In this document: positions 56,202-64,000 of the stretch, piece after piece
Numbering within the stretch: the stretch's first letter is position 1
How the letters are laid out: each line of letters begins with the position of its first letter
Source of the DNA: Verrucomicrobiia bacterium
GTDB taxonomy: Bacteria > Verrucomicrobiota > Verrucomicrobiia > Verrucomicrobiales > DEV007
DNA: 64,000 nt
Direction of reading: 5' to 3'
Assembly (NCBI GenBank): GCA_020439995.1
Contig: JAGROY010000051.1
Location: forward strand, 1-64,000
Program-made: the position numbers and the translations under genes
The notes under the pieces: model-generated
The model's input: only the letters and a program-made list of their open reading frames with translations
What the model was told of the DNA's origin: nothing
The model's database searches: none

Positions 56202-56623
56202 GGAGCAATGGTGATTTAAGCGAAGCCATTAGATTTGCCGTAATTCAACACACATGCGGCAGGAATGTCCAACGTTAGACTCCACGCTTCAACGGACAGA
56301 AGACAATTTTTCTCTATTCGCTCGACAAACAGGAGGTGCACGGTATTTTTTCGCTACCTGATCCACACTGGCAATGGAGACACTTCACACTGACAGGCTA
56401 TTTTTGTCCACTCCCGTCATGCTACGACTTAGTAGCCGGGAGCTGGCTCTTCTTTGATCGCGCACCTTCGCGCCGCCATCGAGTCGTTCCCGGCATTTTC
56501 CAGCGTTCGCCTCATTTTCAGCAATCTGCTGCTGCACGGCAAATCCGCGCCGACGCACATTTCTCCAAACCGCCACTTGTTGGCACCATCATTTTCTATA
56601 CGCTCCATTTTCTTTTTCGATTT
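56202..56623 (+). promoter_or_regulatory. leuA upstream region with stem-loop
   Basis: This 420-bp region precedes leuA. At 56411-56442 a two-part stem-loop is visible: CTCCCG (56411-56416) with CGGGAG (56437-56442), and GCTAC (56421-56425) with GTAGC (56432-56436) around a 6-nt loop. The frame is open upstream through the whole leader (from GTG 56336), which contains no runs of Leu codons, so a classic leucine attenuator is not supported. A regulatory role is only suggested by the position. Confidence 0.3.
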
Positions 56624-58309
56624 ATGAAACCCGACCACATCAGGAAATACGCACCCTTTCACTCGATCGATCTGCCCAATCGCCAGTGGCCTGACCAAAC
56701 CATCACCAAGGCCCCGATCTGGTGCAGCGTCGACCTTCGCGACGGCAATCAGGCGCTTCCCGTTCCGATGAGCGTGGAGGAGAAGCTGGAAATGTTTCAT
56801 CTGCTGGTGCGCACCGGTTTCAAGCAGATCGAAGTCGGATTCCCATCCGCATCCGACACGGAATTCGCCTTTCTGCGCCGGTTGATCGATGAAAACCACA
56901 TCCCTGATGACGTGCAGGTGCAGGTGCTCGTGCAGGCCCGCGAGCATCTGATCCGCCGCACTTTCGAAAGCCTCAAAGGCGCGCGACGGGCAATCGTGCA
57001 CCTTTACAATTCGACGTCACCACTGCAGCGGCGCGTCACCTTTGGCAACGCCAGCAAGGACTCAATCAAGCAAATAGCGGTAGATGGCACAAAGCTGGTG
57101 AAGGAGTTGCGCCCAATGCTGCCTGACACCGAAGTGACCTTCCAGTATTCGCCGGAAAGCTTTTCGGACACCGAGATCGAATACTCGCTGGAAGTCTGCG
57201 AAGCCGTCATGGATGTGTGGCAGCCCACTGCTGAGAAACCGATGATTCTGAATCTTCCGGTCACGGTCGAGTGGACGACCCCTAACATTCATGCCGATCA
57301 GATCGAGTGGTTCTGCACGCACATGAAAGAGCGGGACAAAGCGTTCATCAGTCTGCACACGCACAACGACCGCGGAACCGGCGTGGCCTGCACCGAGCTC
57401 GGTTTGCTCGCGGGCGCGGATCGCGTCGAAGGTACATTGTTCGGCAATGGCGAACGCACAGGCAATCTCGACATTGTCACTGTCGCGCTGAACATGAACA
57501 GCCACGGGATAGCGACCGGGCTCGACTTCTCTGACATTGCCACCATCCGCGAAGTCTACGAGCGAACCACCCGCATGACGGTGCCCGAGCGCCAGCCTTA
57601 TGCCGGGGAGCTGGTGTTCACTGCATTCTCAGGCAGCCATCAGGACGCGATCAAGAAGGGCCTCGATTTGCGTAAAGACGGCGATTCTGAGGAACGCTGG
57701 GGCGTCCCTTATCTCACCATCGATCCGCGTGATATCGGCCGCACCTATGAGGCCATCATTCGCATCAACAGCCAGAGCGGCAAGGGCGGCGTCGCCTATA
57801 TTCTCGATCGCGAGCACGGCCTGGAACTGCCGAAGACGATGCACCCCGAAGTGGGCACTGCCATCAACAATCTCGCCGATGCACAGGGCAAGGAGTTGGC
57901 AGCAGACGAAATACGCGATGCCTTTTACGACGCCTTCGTGAACCAGGAATCGCCGCTCAGCCTTTCCGACTACGAGTTGGTACATCGTAGGGACCAGAAG
58001 GGCCGCGTCACCTGCACCGCTACAGTTCTCTACGACGGCAAGCCCTTCGAGATCGTCGGAGAAGGCAACGGCCCGATCAACGCTTTTGTTACTGCCCTGG
58101 ACAACCAGGGCTGGAAAAACTTCCGCCTTATCGACTACCGCTCCCACGCCATAGGCGTCGGCTCTGCAACCGACTCCGCTGCCTACGTACAGATCCAAAA
58201 CGAAACCACCGACCAACTCTACTGGGGCTGCGGCGTGGATCCGTCCATCGAGATGGCGGGGCTGCGGGCATTAGTTTCGGCGTACAACCGACTGGTGAGA
58301 GACAGTTAA
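56624..58309 (+). CDS. leuA: 2-isopropylmalate synthase LeuA
   Basis: This 561-residue enzyme condenses acetyl-CoA with 2-oxoisovalerate, the first leucine biosynthesis step. It starts at ATG 56624 (MKPDHIRKYAPFHSIDL); the frame extends upstream but without homology. Family features: WCSVDLRDGNQALPVPM, the metal motif ISLHTHNDRGTGVACTEL, GNGERTGNLDIVTVALNMNS, then the C-terminal regulatory domain (about 430-555, ATVLYDGKPFEIVGEGNGPI) that binds leucine. The length and motifs fit the LeuA2 type used by many actinobacteria and other phyla. No other leu genes are adjacent. Confidence 0.95.
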   Translation: MKPDHIRKYAPFHSIDLPNRQWPDQTITKAPIWCSVDLRDGNQALPVPMSVEEKLEMFHLLVRTGFKQIEVGFPSASDTEFAFLRRLIDENHIPDDVQVQVLVQAREHLIRRTFESLKGARRAIVHLYNSTSPLQRRVTFGNASKDSIKQIAVDGTKLVKELRPMLPDTEVTFQYSPESFSDTEIEYSLEVCEAVMDVWQPTAEKPMILNLPVTVEWTTPNIHADQIEWFCTHMKERDKAFISLHTHNDRGTGVACTELGLLAGADRVEGTLFGNGERTGNLDIVTVALNMNSHGIATGLDFSDIATIREVYERTTRMTVPERQPYAGELVFTAFSGSHQDAIKKGLDLRKDGDSEERWGVPYLTIDPRDIGRTYEAIIRINSQSGKGGVAYILDREHGLELPKTMHPEVGTAINNLADAQGKELAADEIRDAFYDAFVNQESPLSLSDYELVHRRDQKGRVTCTATVLYDGKPFEIVGEGNGPINAFVTALDNQGWKNFRLIDYRSHAIGVGSATDSAAYVQIQNETTDQLYWGCGVDPSIEMAGLRALVSAYNRLVRDS

Positions 58310-58448
58310 GGTCAGACGGGATAGGACTTCGGGCACGCTCGGATTACCCGAGTTCATCACTGAATCGAATATAAGTTTAAGTTTTCAATAGATGCGAAAA
58401 CTGGCACTATCCAAATGCTCAGGAATGTTCGAACCACCCACCCTTCCG

Positions 58449-61400
58449 ATGATTTTAACAAAACCAATTCTCGCCATCACCTTGCTCGCTGCCTCCGTCC
58501 CGTTGGCGATGGGTGATCCGGAGATCTCGGAAATCCTGGCCAGTAATTCATCGATCCTGGCGGACTCGGACGGAGAGTTCTCCGACTGGATAGAAATCCA
58601 CAATCCCGACGCAGTGCCAGTGAATCTGGCAGGCTACACGCTGACGGACAGCAAGAGCACACTGGGAAAGTGGATCTTTCCCTCCATCACGCTGCAGCCG
58701 GAAGCTTATCTCGTCGTCTTCGCGTCAGGAAAAGATCGCACCGATCCGACACAGGAGTTGCACACAAACTTCAAGCTTTCCAGCAGTGGCGAGTACCTGG
58801 CTCTGGTGAAGCCGGATGGAAAAACGATCGCCTCTGAGTTCAGTCCTCAGTACCCCGCGCAATTCCAGGACGAAAGTTATGGCCCGGGTGTTTCTTCAGA
58901 TGCGATCGCTTCCACGCCGCTGGTAGTCGGTGCCCTGGCAAAGTGGATCGTGCCAACAGAAGATATCGGCGAGAGCTGGCGGGAGCTGGCCTTTGACGAC
59001 GGAACATGGCAATCCGGGACGACTGGCCTCGGCTTTGGCTACGATGAACTGGTCGGCGACGCAGGCGATCTGTCTGAAGCAATGCGCGGCGTGAATGGAA
59101 CGGCCTATGCCCGCATTCCGTTCGAGATTGAGAACGCTGCTGAAGTGATCCGCTTCTCGCTTCGGTTAAAGTATGAGGATGGCTTCATCGCGTGGCTCAA
59201 TGGACAACAGATCGCCGCAGACAATGAACCGGAGATTCCCGCTTGGAACAGCACCTCCTCATCATCACGTTCAGATTCACTGGCAGAAGAATGGGAAACT
59301 TACTCAGTTGATTTCGACGGTATCGTCCAGACCGGCACGAATGTGCTCGCGGTGCAAATCCTGAACACTTCGGCAGGTGGATCGGATGTGCTCTTCCTCC
59401 CGGAAGTCGACATCGAGACGATCGACAGCAGCCAGCCTCTGGTCACTGGATACCTGCTCGAGCCGACTCCCGGCACCCGCAACGCGCAGTCCAGCGGCAG
59501 TGGCCCGCGCATCTTCGATGCAACGGACACGGCAGACATCAGCGATCCTGCGTCGGCCATTCCCGTCACCGCCCGTATCGAGGAGAATCTGGCTCCGGTA
59601 GCGACGGTCACCCTGCACTACCGCGTGATGTACGAAGACGAAATCTCTGTGCCAATGTTAGACGATGGCTCGGGATCCGATAAAATCGCGAACGATGGCA
59701 TCTTCTCCGCAGCGGTTCCCGGCAGCATCGCCGCAACTGGACAAATGGTTCGCTGGGCAGTGGTCGCCACAGATTCTGAGGGTGCCGAAACACGTTCCCC
59801 CCGCTTTCCCGATCCAGAAGGCTCGCCGGAATATTTCGGCACCGTGATCGTTGACCCGGCGCTGGCGACCAACCTCCCCGTTCTTCACCGCTTCGTCGAG
59901 CGGGCATCGCGAGCCGAAACCCGCTCCGGCACCCGGGCATCCGTTTACTTTGATGGCGATTTCTACGACAACGTATTCCTCCGTATCCGCGGGGGGACAG
60001 CAGTGAGCTGGCCGAAAAAAAGCTACAAAATCGACTTCAATCAAGGGCATCACTTCCGGTTCAGCGAGGGCGTACCGCGCGTGGACGAGATCAATCTGAA
60101 TGCCACTTACACGGACAAGTCGTACATCCGGGCCCGGCTTACAGCAGAACTGGGAAACGATTCAGGTACCCCGTCACCAGAGACCATCCACTTCCGCATG
60201 CACCAGAACGGAGAGTTCTACAGCGTGGCCTACTTCGTAGAACAACCGGACAAGGACTTCCTTCGTCGCCACGATTTGGATACCGCAGGTGCTCTCTACA
60301 AAGGTCCACCCGGGGCGAACATGGACTCCGCCGGCCCTCTCGAGAAAAAGACCAACAAGGAAACCCGCACCAAGGAAGACCTGCAGGAATTCATTGCCGG
60401 CATCAAACTGCGGGACCTTGCAGAGTTGGAGAACTTCGTTTTTGACAATGTCGACATCCCCGCGCAAGTGAACTTCATGGCGGTGGTGGCACTCACTCAG
60501 AACATCGACGCCTCCGATAAAAACTACTTTCTCTACAGGGACACGTTCGGCACGGGCGAATGGCAGATGCTGCCCTGGGACCTCGACCTCACATTTGGCC
60601 CCAACGCCCTGAACACCGACACCATCGTCTACAACGCTGACCGCAACAATGCCGCTGCAAGTCACGTATTCATCGGCGCGACTCCCCACCTCCTCCATAC
60701 AGGCAAGTACAACCGGCTCATCGAAGCCATTGTCAAAACGGAGCGCACGAAGGACATGCTGCTGCGCCGAATCCGCACCCTCACGGATCAGTACCTGGCC
60801 ACGGATTATTTCCCCAAGCGCATCGATGAACTCAATGCGCTGCTCGCTACCGACGTTGAAGACGATCATGACAAATGGAAGACCAATTCCCACTTCGGCG
60901 GGCGCAGCTATACACTCAGGGAAGCATCAGATCGCATCATCAATGAATACCTCATCCCCAGACTGGAATATCTCACAGTGGACCAGGCTGCCAGTGTTTC
61001 ATCAGGACTCACGTTTATTGCAGGCGAGGGCTCGCCCGTGAAGGCTCATGTGCCGGGAGATGGCTCGCTGGGCATATCGTGGACGGCAGTATCGTTTGAT
61101 GACTCTGCCTGGCTGGAGGGAACGGGCGGAGTGGGATTCGATCGAGGTTCGACGGCTGACTACCTGCCACTCGTCGGCATTGATTTGCTTTCTGAGTCCC
61201 TCCCTGCCGGATCGAGAATCGATACCGACGGTGACGGCATCAATGAAACCGATAGCGTCTACATGCGCTACACCTTTGACGTTCCAGATCCCGCGCTTGT
61301 CGGAGGACTTAGTTTCGGGATGAAGTACGATGACGGCTATATCGCCTATCTGAACGGAACGAAAATTGCCGAAAAGAATGCGCCAGACGACCCGTCCTGG

Positions 61401-62354
61401 GATTCCACCGCGACCTCGTCACACAGCGACAGCCTGGCGATAAATTTTGAGAACAGCGACATCAGCGCCAGCAAGGGACTTCTATTGCAAGGCAAGAACG
61501 TGCTCGCAATTCACGGCTTGAATCAGGGCGTCGGCAATTCTGATCTTCTCTTCGTCCCGAGACTCGCTGACGAAGGTAACAGCAACGATGATGCAGTGGG
61601 CATCCCGCCGGCTCAGGCTGCAGATGCCCGCGTGGAATTTGGAACGATCCACGGCTCCGGCACTCCCGCCGAGCACTTCATTGAACTCACCAATCCACGC
61701 ACGCAGTCTGTCGATCTCTCGGGATGGAAGCTCACAGGTTCAATTCAACATACCTTCAAGCCTGGAACCGTCGTGCTGGCAGGCGATCGTCTCTATGTTT
61801 CTCCGAATGTGGCCGCCTTCAGATCCAGGCTGGTCACCCCAACTGGCGGAGACGGACACTTCGTCCAGGGCAACTACACCGGAGAACTCCGCGATGGCCA
61901 GGCAGTGTCGCTGGTAAATGCGGCAGGCGCCCTCGTCTCTAACACTACACCCGAAATCACGCCCAGTGGATTCTCCCAGTGGGCTGCGGAATTTTTCCCG
62001 TCTGGATCGCCGGCGTCAGCACCAGAGGCGGATCCAGATCTCGATGGCTCATCCAATGCCGTGGAATTCGCCTTCGCGACCGATCCCACACGAGTCTCTG
62101 CCCCGGCGATCACCGTCGAGCGCATCGAGATCGACGGGAACGCGCATCTTGCAATCACATTCACCCGCCCGACTGGTGAGAACATTCAATATGCGCTTGA
62201 GCAGTCGACAGCCCTGAACAGCTGGAATCCATTGTCGGCCAGTACGATTTCCATCCTGCCAGCCGGAGTCGGCCTGGAGAAACTGACGATGCAATCCACC
62301 GAACCTGTGGATTCCGCCAGTACCTTCGTCAGAATCAAAGTGCAACTGCCATAG
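58449..62354 (+). CDS. Large secreted LTD/CotH surface protein
   Basis: This 1301-residue protein starts best at ATG 58449 (MILTKPILAITLLAASVPLA), a signal peptide; an ATG at 58392 adds 19 residues. Domains: lamin-tail domain (ISEILASNSSILADSDGEFS, about 22-130), jellyroll-like segment (LKYEDGFIAWLNGQQIA), CotH-like kinase domain (about 475-830: VFLRIRGGTAVSWPKKSYKI, EINLNATYTDKSYIRARLTA, QMLPWDLDLTFGP), second jellyroll (MKYDDGYIAYLNGTKIA), second lamin-tail domain (about 1060-1170) and a C-terminal Asp-rich loop plus beta module (ADPDLDGSSNAVEFAFATDP). It has no chitobiase-like module, unlike the paralog at 13031. The CotH fold contains the DxD-like residues expected, but activity is unproven. 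Confidence 0.88.
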   Translation: MILTKPILAITLLAASVPLAMGDPEISEILASNSSILADSDGEFSDWIEIHNPDAVPVNLAGYTLTDSKSTLGKWIFPSITLQPEAYLVVFASGKDRTDPTQELHTNFKLSSSGEYLALVKPDGKTIASEFSPQYPAQFQDESYGPGVSSDAIASTPLVVGALAKWIVPTEDIGESWRELAFDDGTWQSGTTGLGFGYDELVGDAGDLSEAMRGVNGTAYARIPFEIENAAEVIRFSLRLKYEDGFIAWLNGQQIAADNEPEIPAWNSTSSSSRSDSLAEEWETYSVDFDGIVQTGTNVLAVQILNTSAGGSDVLFLPEVDIETIDSSQPLVTGYLLEPTPGTRNAQSSGSGPRIFDATDTADISDPASAIPVTARIEENLAPVATVTLHYRVMYEDEISVPMLDDGSGSDKIANDGIFSAAVPGSIAATGQMVRWAVVATDSEGAETRSPRFPDPEGSPEYFGTVIVDPALATNLPVLHRFVERASRAETRSGTRASVYFDGDFYDNVFLRIRGGTAVSWPKKSYKIDFNQGHHFRFSEGVPRVDEINLNATYTDKSYIRARLTAELGNDSGTPSPETIHFRMHQNGEFYSVAYFVEQPDKDFLRRHDLDTAGALYKGPPGANMDSAGPLEKKTNKETRTKEDLQEFIAGIKLRDLAELENFVFDNVDIPAQVNFMAVVALTQNIDASDKNYFLYRDTFGTGEWQMLPWDLDLTFGPNALNTDTIVYNADRNNAAASHVFIGATPHLLHTGKYNRLIEAIVKTERTKDMLLRRIRTLTDQYLATDYFPKRIDELNALLATDVEDDHDKWKTNSHFGGRSYTLREASDRIINEYLIPRLEYLTVDQAASVSSGLTFIAGEGSPVKAHVPGDGSLGISWTAVSFDDSAWLEGTGGVGFDRGSTADYLPLVGIDLLSESLPAGSRIDTDGDGINETDSVYMRYTFDVPDPALVGGLSFGMKYDDGYIAYLNGTKIAEKNAPDDPSWDSTATSSHSDSLAINFENSDISASKGLLLQGKNVLAIHGLNQGVGNSDLLFVPRLADEGNSNDDAVGIPPAQAADARVEFGTIHGSGTPAEHFIELTNPRTQSVDLSGWKLTGSIQHTFKPGTVVLAGDRLYVSPNVAAFRSRLVTPTGGDGHFVQGNYTGELRDGQAVSLVNAAGALVSNTTPEITPSGFSQWAAEFFPSGSPASAPEADPDLDGSSNAVEFAFATDPTRVSAPAITVERIEIDGNAHLAITFTRPTGENIQYALEQSTALNSWNPLSASTISILPAGVGLEKLTMQSTEPVDSASTFVRIKVQLP

Positions 62355-62466
62355 AGCGATCATGCCATTGGGCTGAAGCCCAAGCGACTTTCTTGCAGGC
62401 AAAAGTGCTTTGCGCTTTAGCTCGTGCCGTCGCAATCGTTGCGATGAATAAGCGTGCACAAAACGG

Positions 62467-63240
62467 ATGGGGTCGGTAGATACAGCAATGCACCCGAAAC
62501 CACGATTCGAAGAACTTGCCTTTCATGAGACATCACTGGGTGAGTTAAGCCTGCGTCGGCGCACCATTCTTTCGCTGGAAAACAGGGAAGTTTACGAAAT
62601 CATCCTCGGGGACGCCTTCCTGATGTCGAGTCTGTTCACAGAAGTGGAAAAGGCCCTCGCCCGACTCGGTCTCGCCGCCGCAGCGGAATCGTTTACTAAC
62701 ACAGACGGACTCGATGTAGTGGTCGGCGGGCTCGGACTTGGCTACACTGCGGTAGAGGCACTCAAGAATCCCTCGGTGCGCGCGATCTTCGTCGTCGACT
62801 ATCTCGCGCCAGTGATTGAATGGCATCAGCAAGGCCTGGTGCCTCTTGGTGAAACGCTCGCAACTGACCGGCGATGTGAGTTTGTTCACGGAGATTTTTT
62901 CGCGCTGGCCCTTTCGGATGCCCACCAGCCCACCTTCGATCCAGCTCATCCGGGAAAACGGTTCCACGCCATCCTACTCGATATCGATCACTCCCCTTCC
63001 AAATTGCTACACGACCGACACGCCGAGTTCTATTCAGCAGATGGCCTCCGGCAACTTGCATCCCAGCTACACCCAGGCGGCGTCTTCGCCCTCTGGTCGG
63101 ACGACCCGCCAGACGAAGCGTTCATGGACACGCTGCGCCAGGCATTCGATTCCTGCAAGTCGCGCATCGTTACCTTTGAGAATCCACTGCTCGGAAATGA
63201 CTCCGCGAGCACTGTCTATGTTGCTACCAGGGAAAAGTGA
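62467..63240 (+). CDS. Spermidine-synthase-like methyltransferase-fold protein
   Basis: This 257-residue protein has the Rossmann fold of polyamine synthases: GLDVVVGGLGLGYTAVEAL (AdoMet/dcAdoMet binding), IFVVDYLAPVIEW (acidic end of strand 2), FVHGDFF, then FHAILLDIDHSPSKLLH and a C-terminal TVYVATRE strand. The N-terminus is about 60 residues (LGELSLRRRT) and less conserved. Family members make spermidine from putrescine or act as other methyltransferases; the catalytic Asp pair is only partly as in SpeE, so the substrate is uncertain. The start may be at 62488 (MHPKPRFEEL). No speD or other polyamine gene is adjacent. Confidence 0.75.
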   Translation: MGSVDTAMHPKPRFEELAFHETSLGELSLRRRTILSLENREVYEIILGDAFLMSSLFTEVEKALARLGLAAAAESFTNTDGLDVVVGGLGLGYTAVEALKNPSVRAIFVVDYLAPVIEWHQQGLVPLGETLATDRRCEFVHGDFFALALSDAHQPTFDPAHPGKRFHAILLDIDHSPSKLLHDRHAEFYSADGLRQLASQLHPGGVFALWSDDPPDEAFMDTLRQAFDSCKSRIVTFENPLLGNDSASTVYVATREK

Positions 63241-63246
63241 TAGAGA

Positions 63247-63999
63247 CTATCGGCTGGGCGCGGGTTCCGCCTTCTCGAAGGTATAAAGTGGTCCATTGTT
63301 AGTCGAGAAAACGAGAGCCTCGCGACCGTCGCCATTCAGGTCGACCTCGGCGATTCCGACGGCATCTGAGGGTATGACGATGCCGCTGACGGTGGGCCAG
63401 ACTGGTTCGAATTGGCCTTTGCCGTCGCCTTTGAGAAGCAGGCTCAGTCCGCCATCCATGTGGCCAGTTTCGCGCTGTGGGCTGTAGGTGTTCTGGGCGA
63501 GGACGCAGTCGAGTGCGCCGTCGCCATCGATGTCATTCAGGAGGACACCGAAGGCAGGGGCGATCTGTGCCAGGCGAGGGAAGGGCTGGAATGTGAACGA
63601 TCCGCTGCCGTCATTGATCAAGATTCCTGATTCCAGGGTGTTGGCCTCCCATCGGGTCCCCTGCTCCAGGGGATAGAGCGCTTCAAGTGAGGCGCTGGCA
63701 AAGTTGTGAAACGTCTTCAACTTGGTTTTGAGCAGCGGCATCGCTCCACTGGAACAGCTGAACCCACGGCGGGGAAGCGCCTTGGAACCTTCGAATTTTG
63801 CTTCGACCAGATGCGGCCTCCCGGTGCCATCGAAGTCGCCATAATAGAGGAGCGCGGGCTTCGATTCGCTGGCCTTGTACTTTGTATTGAGTCCGTAGTT
63901 GGTGACGGCGTAGTCGATGTCACCGTCGCCATCGATGTCACCTTCCGCTATACCGTTCCACCAGCCGAGCAACTGACTGAGTTCCGCAGCTGCGGTTGC
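63247..63999 (-). CDS. FG-GAP/VCBS-repeat protein, C-terminal part
   Basis: The gene continues past the window end on the upstream side; the frame is open to 63999. The visible 251 residues carry FG-GAP repeats (GIAEGDIDGDGDIDYAVTNY, VLLNDIDGDGALDCVLAQN, GIAEVDLNGDGREALVFSTN) and a Lys/Leu-rich segment between them (LLKTKLKTFHNF). The pattern GWWNGIAEGDIDGDGDIDY is typical of the second propeller of CRTAC1-like proteins. It is probably a secreted calcium-binding protein, related to the CRTAC1 half at 43063-44907. It converges on the spermidine-synthase-like gene with a 6-bp gap. Confidence 0.82.
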   Translation of the reverse strand, partial: ATAAAELSQLLGWWNGIAEGDIDGDGDIDYAVTNYGLNTKYKASESKPALLYYGDFDGTGRPHLVEAKFEGSKALPRRGFSCSSGAMPLLKTKLKTFHNFASASLEALYPLEQGTRWEANTLESGILINDGSGSFTFQPFPRLAQIAPAFGVLLNDIDGDGALDCVLAQNTYSPQRETGHMDGGLSLLLKGDGKGQFEPVWPTVSGIVIPSDAVGIAEVDLNGDGREALVFSTNNGPLYTFEKAEPAPSR

Positions 64000-64000
64000 A

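Noticed and set aside
56336..56623. Upstream extension of the leuA frame
   Set aside because: The extra 96 residues have no homology to LeuA, and the ATG at 56624 matches the usual N-terminus.

Overview
The window looks like chromosomal DNA of a Verrucomicrobiota bacterium, probably from the Verrucomicrobiales or a relative. This is inferred from gene content: large secreted proteins with lamin-tail (LTD) and CotH domains, FG-GAP/ASPIC (CRTAC1-type) proteins, a DUF3500 protein, a symporter with an extracytoplasmic N-terminal domain, and a RAYT-type transposase relic. It is a diderm: there are NodT-type and beta-barrel outer-membrane proteins, LpxK and many lipoproteins. Coding density is high on both strands. 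I saw no rRNA, tRNA, CRISPR array, intact insertion sequence or prophage.

Layout. 1-5.4 kb: tail of an efflux operon (YbhF/YbhS/YbhR-type ABC exporter, NodT outer-membrane channel, APC-like permease). 5.5-17.5 kb: secreted and envelope proteins, including a BNR-like propeller protein, PhyH dioxygenase, an outer-membrane barrel candidate, and a DUF3500-CotH/LTD operon. 18.2-22.7 kb: a TPR protein, RodA and a UvrD/PcrA helicase. 22.9-27.3 kb: a giant propeller sensor kinase divergent from a FixJ-like regulator. 27.4-33 kb: lipoprotein, FluC fluoride channel, D-2-hydroxyacid dehydrogenase with a sodium symporter, and a SurA-like PPIase. 33.3-34.2 kb: two truncated surface-protein genes meeting head to head. 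34.4-38 kb: CPBP protease, DUF6702 protein, an orphan solute-binding protein and a small secreted protein. 38-45 kb: a triplicated discoidin-like protein and a CRTAC1-thioredoxin-TPR protein whose frame is interrupted by one TGA. 45-46.9 kb: a gene graveyard. 47-53.3 kb: formyl-THF cycloligase, MFS transporter, LpxK, aldose epimerase and an MBOAT cassette with two tandem 4-TM paralogs. 53.5-64 kb: VWA membrane protein, LeuA, a second CotH/LTD protein, a spermidine-synthase-like protein and the end of another FG-GAP gene.

The most interesting observation is at 43063-43065. The TGA splits what is otherwise one continuous 1,266-codon frame. It is followed after exactly 11 nt by a 5-bp stem with an AGGTCGT loop, which resembles the bacterial SECIS element of E. 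coli fdhF. This makes the protein a candidate new selenoprotein; a nonsense mutation or sequencing error is the alternative. A second theme is the set of surface proteins that share an Asp-rich loop, a W-containing C-terminal module and an aromatic-x-R-I/L-x ending.
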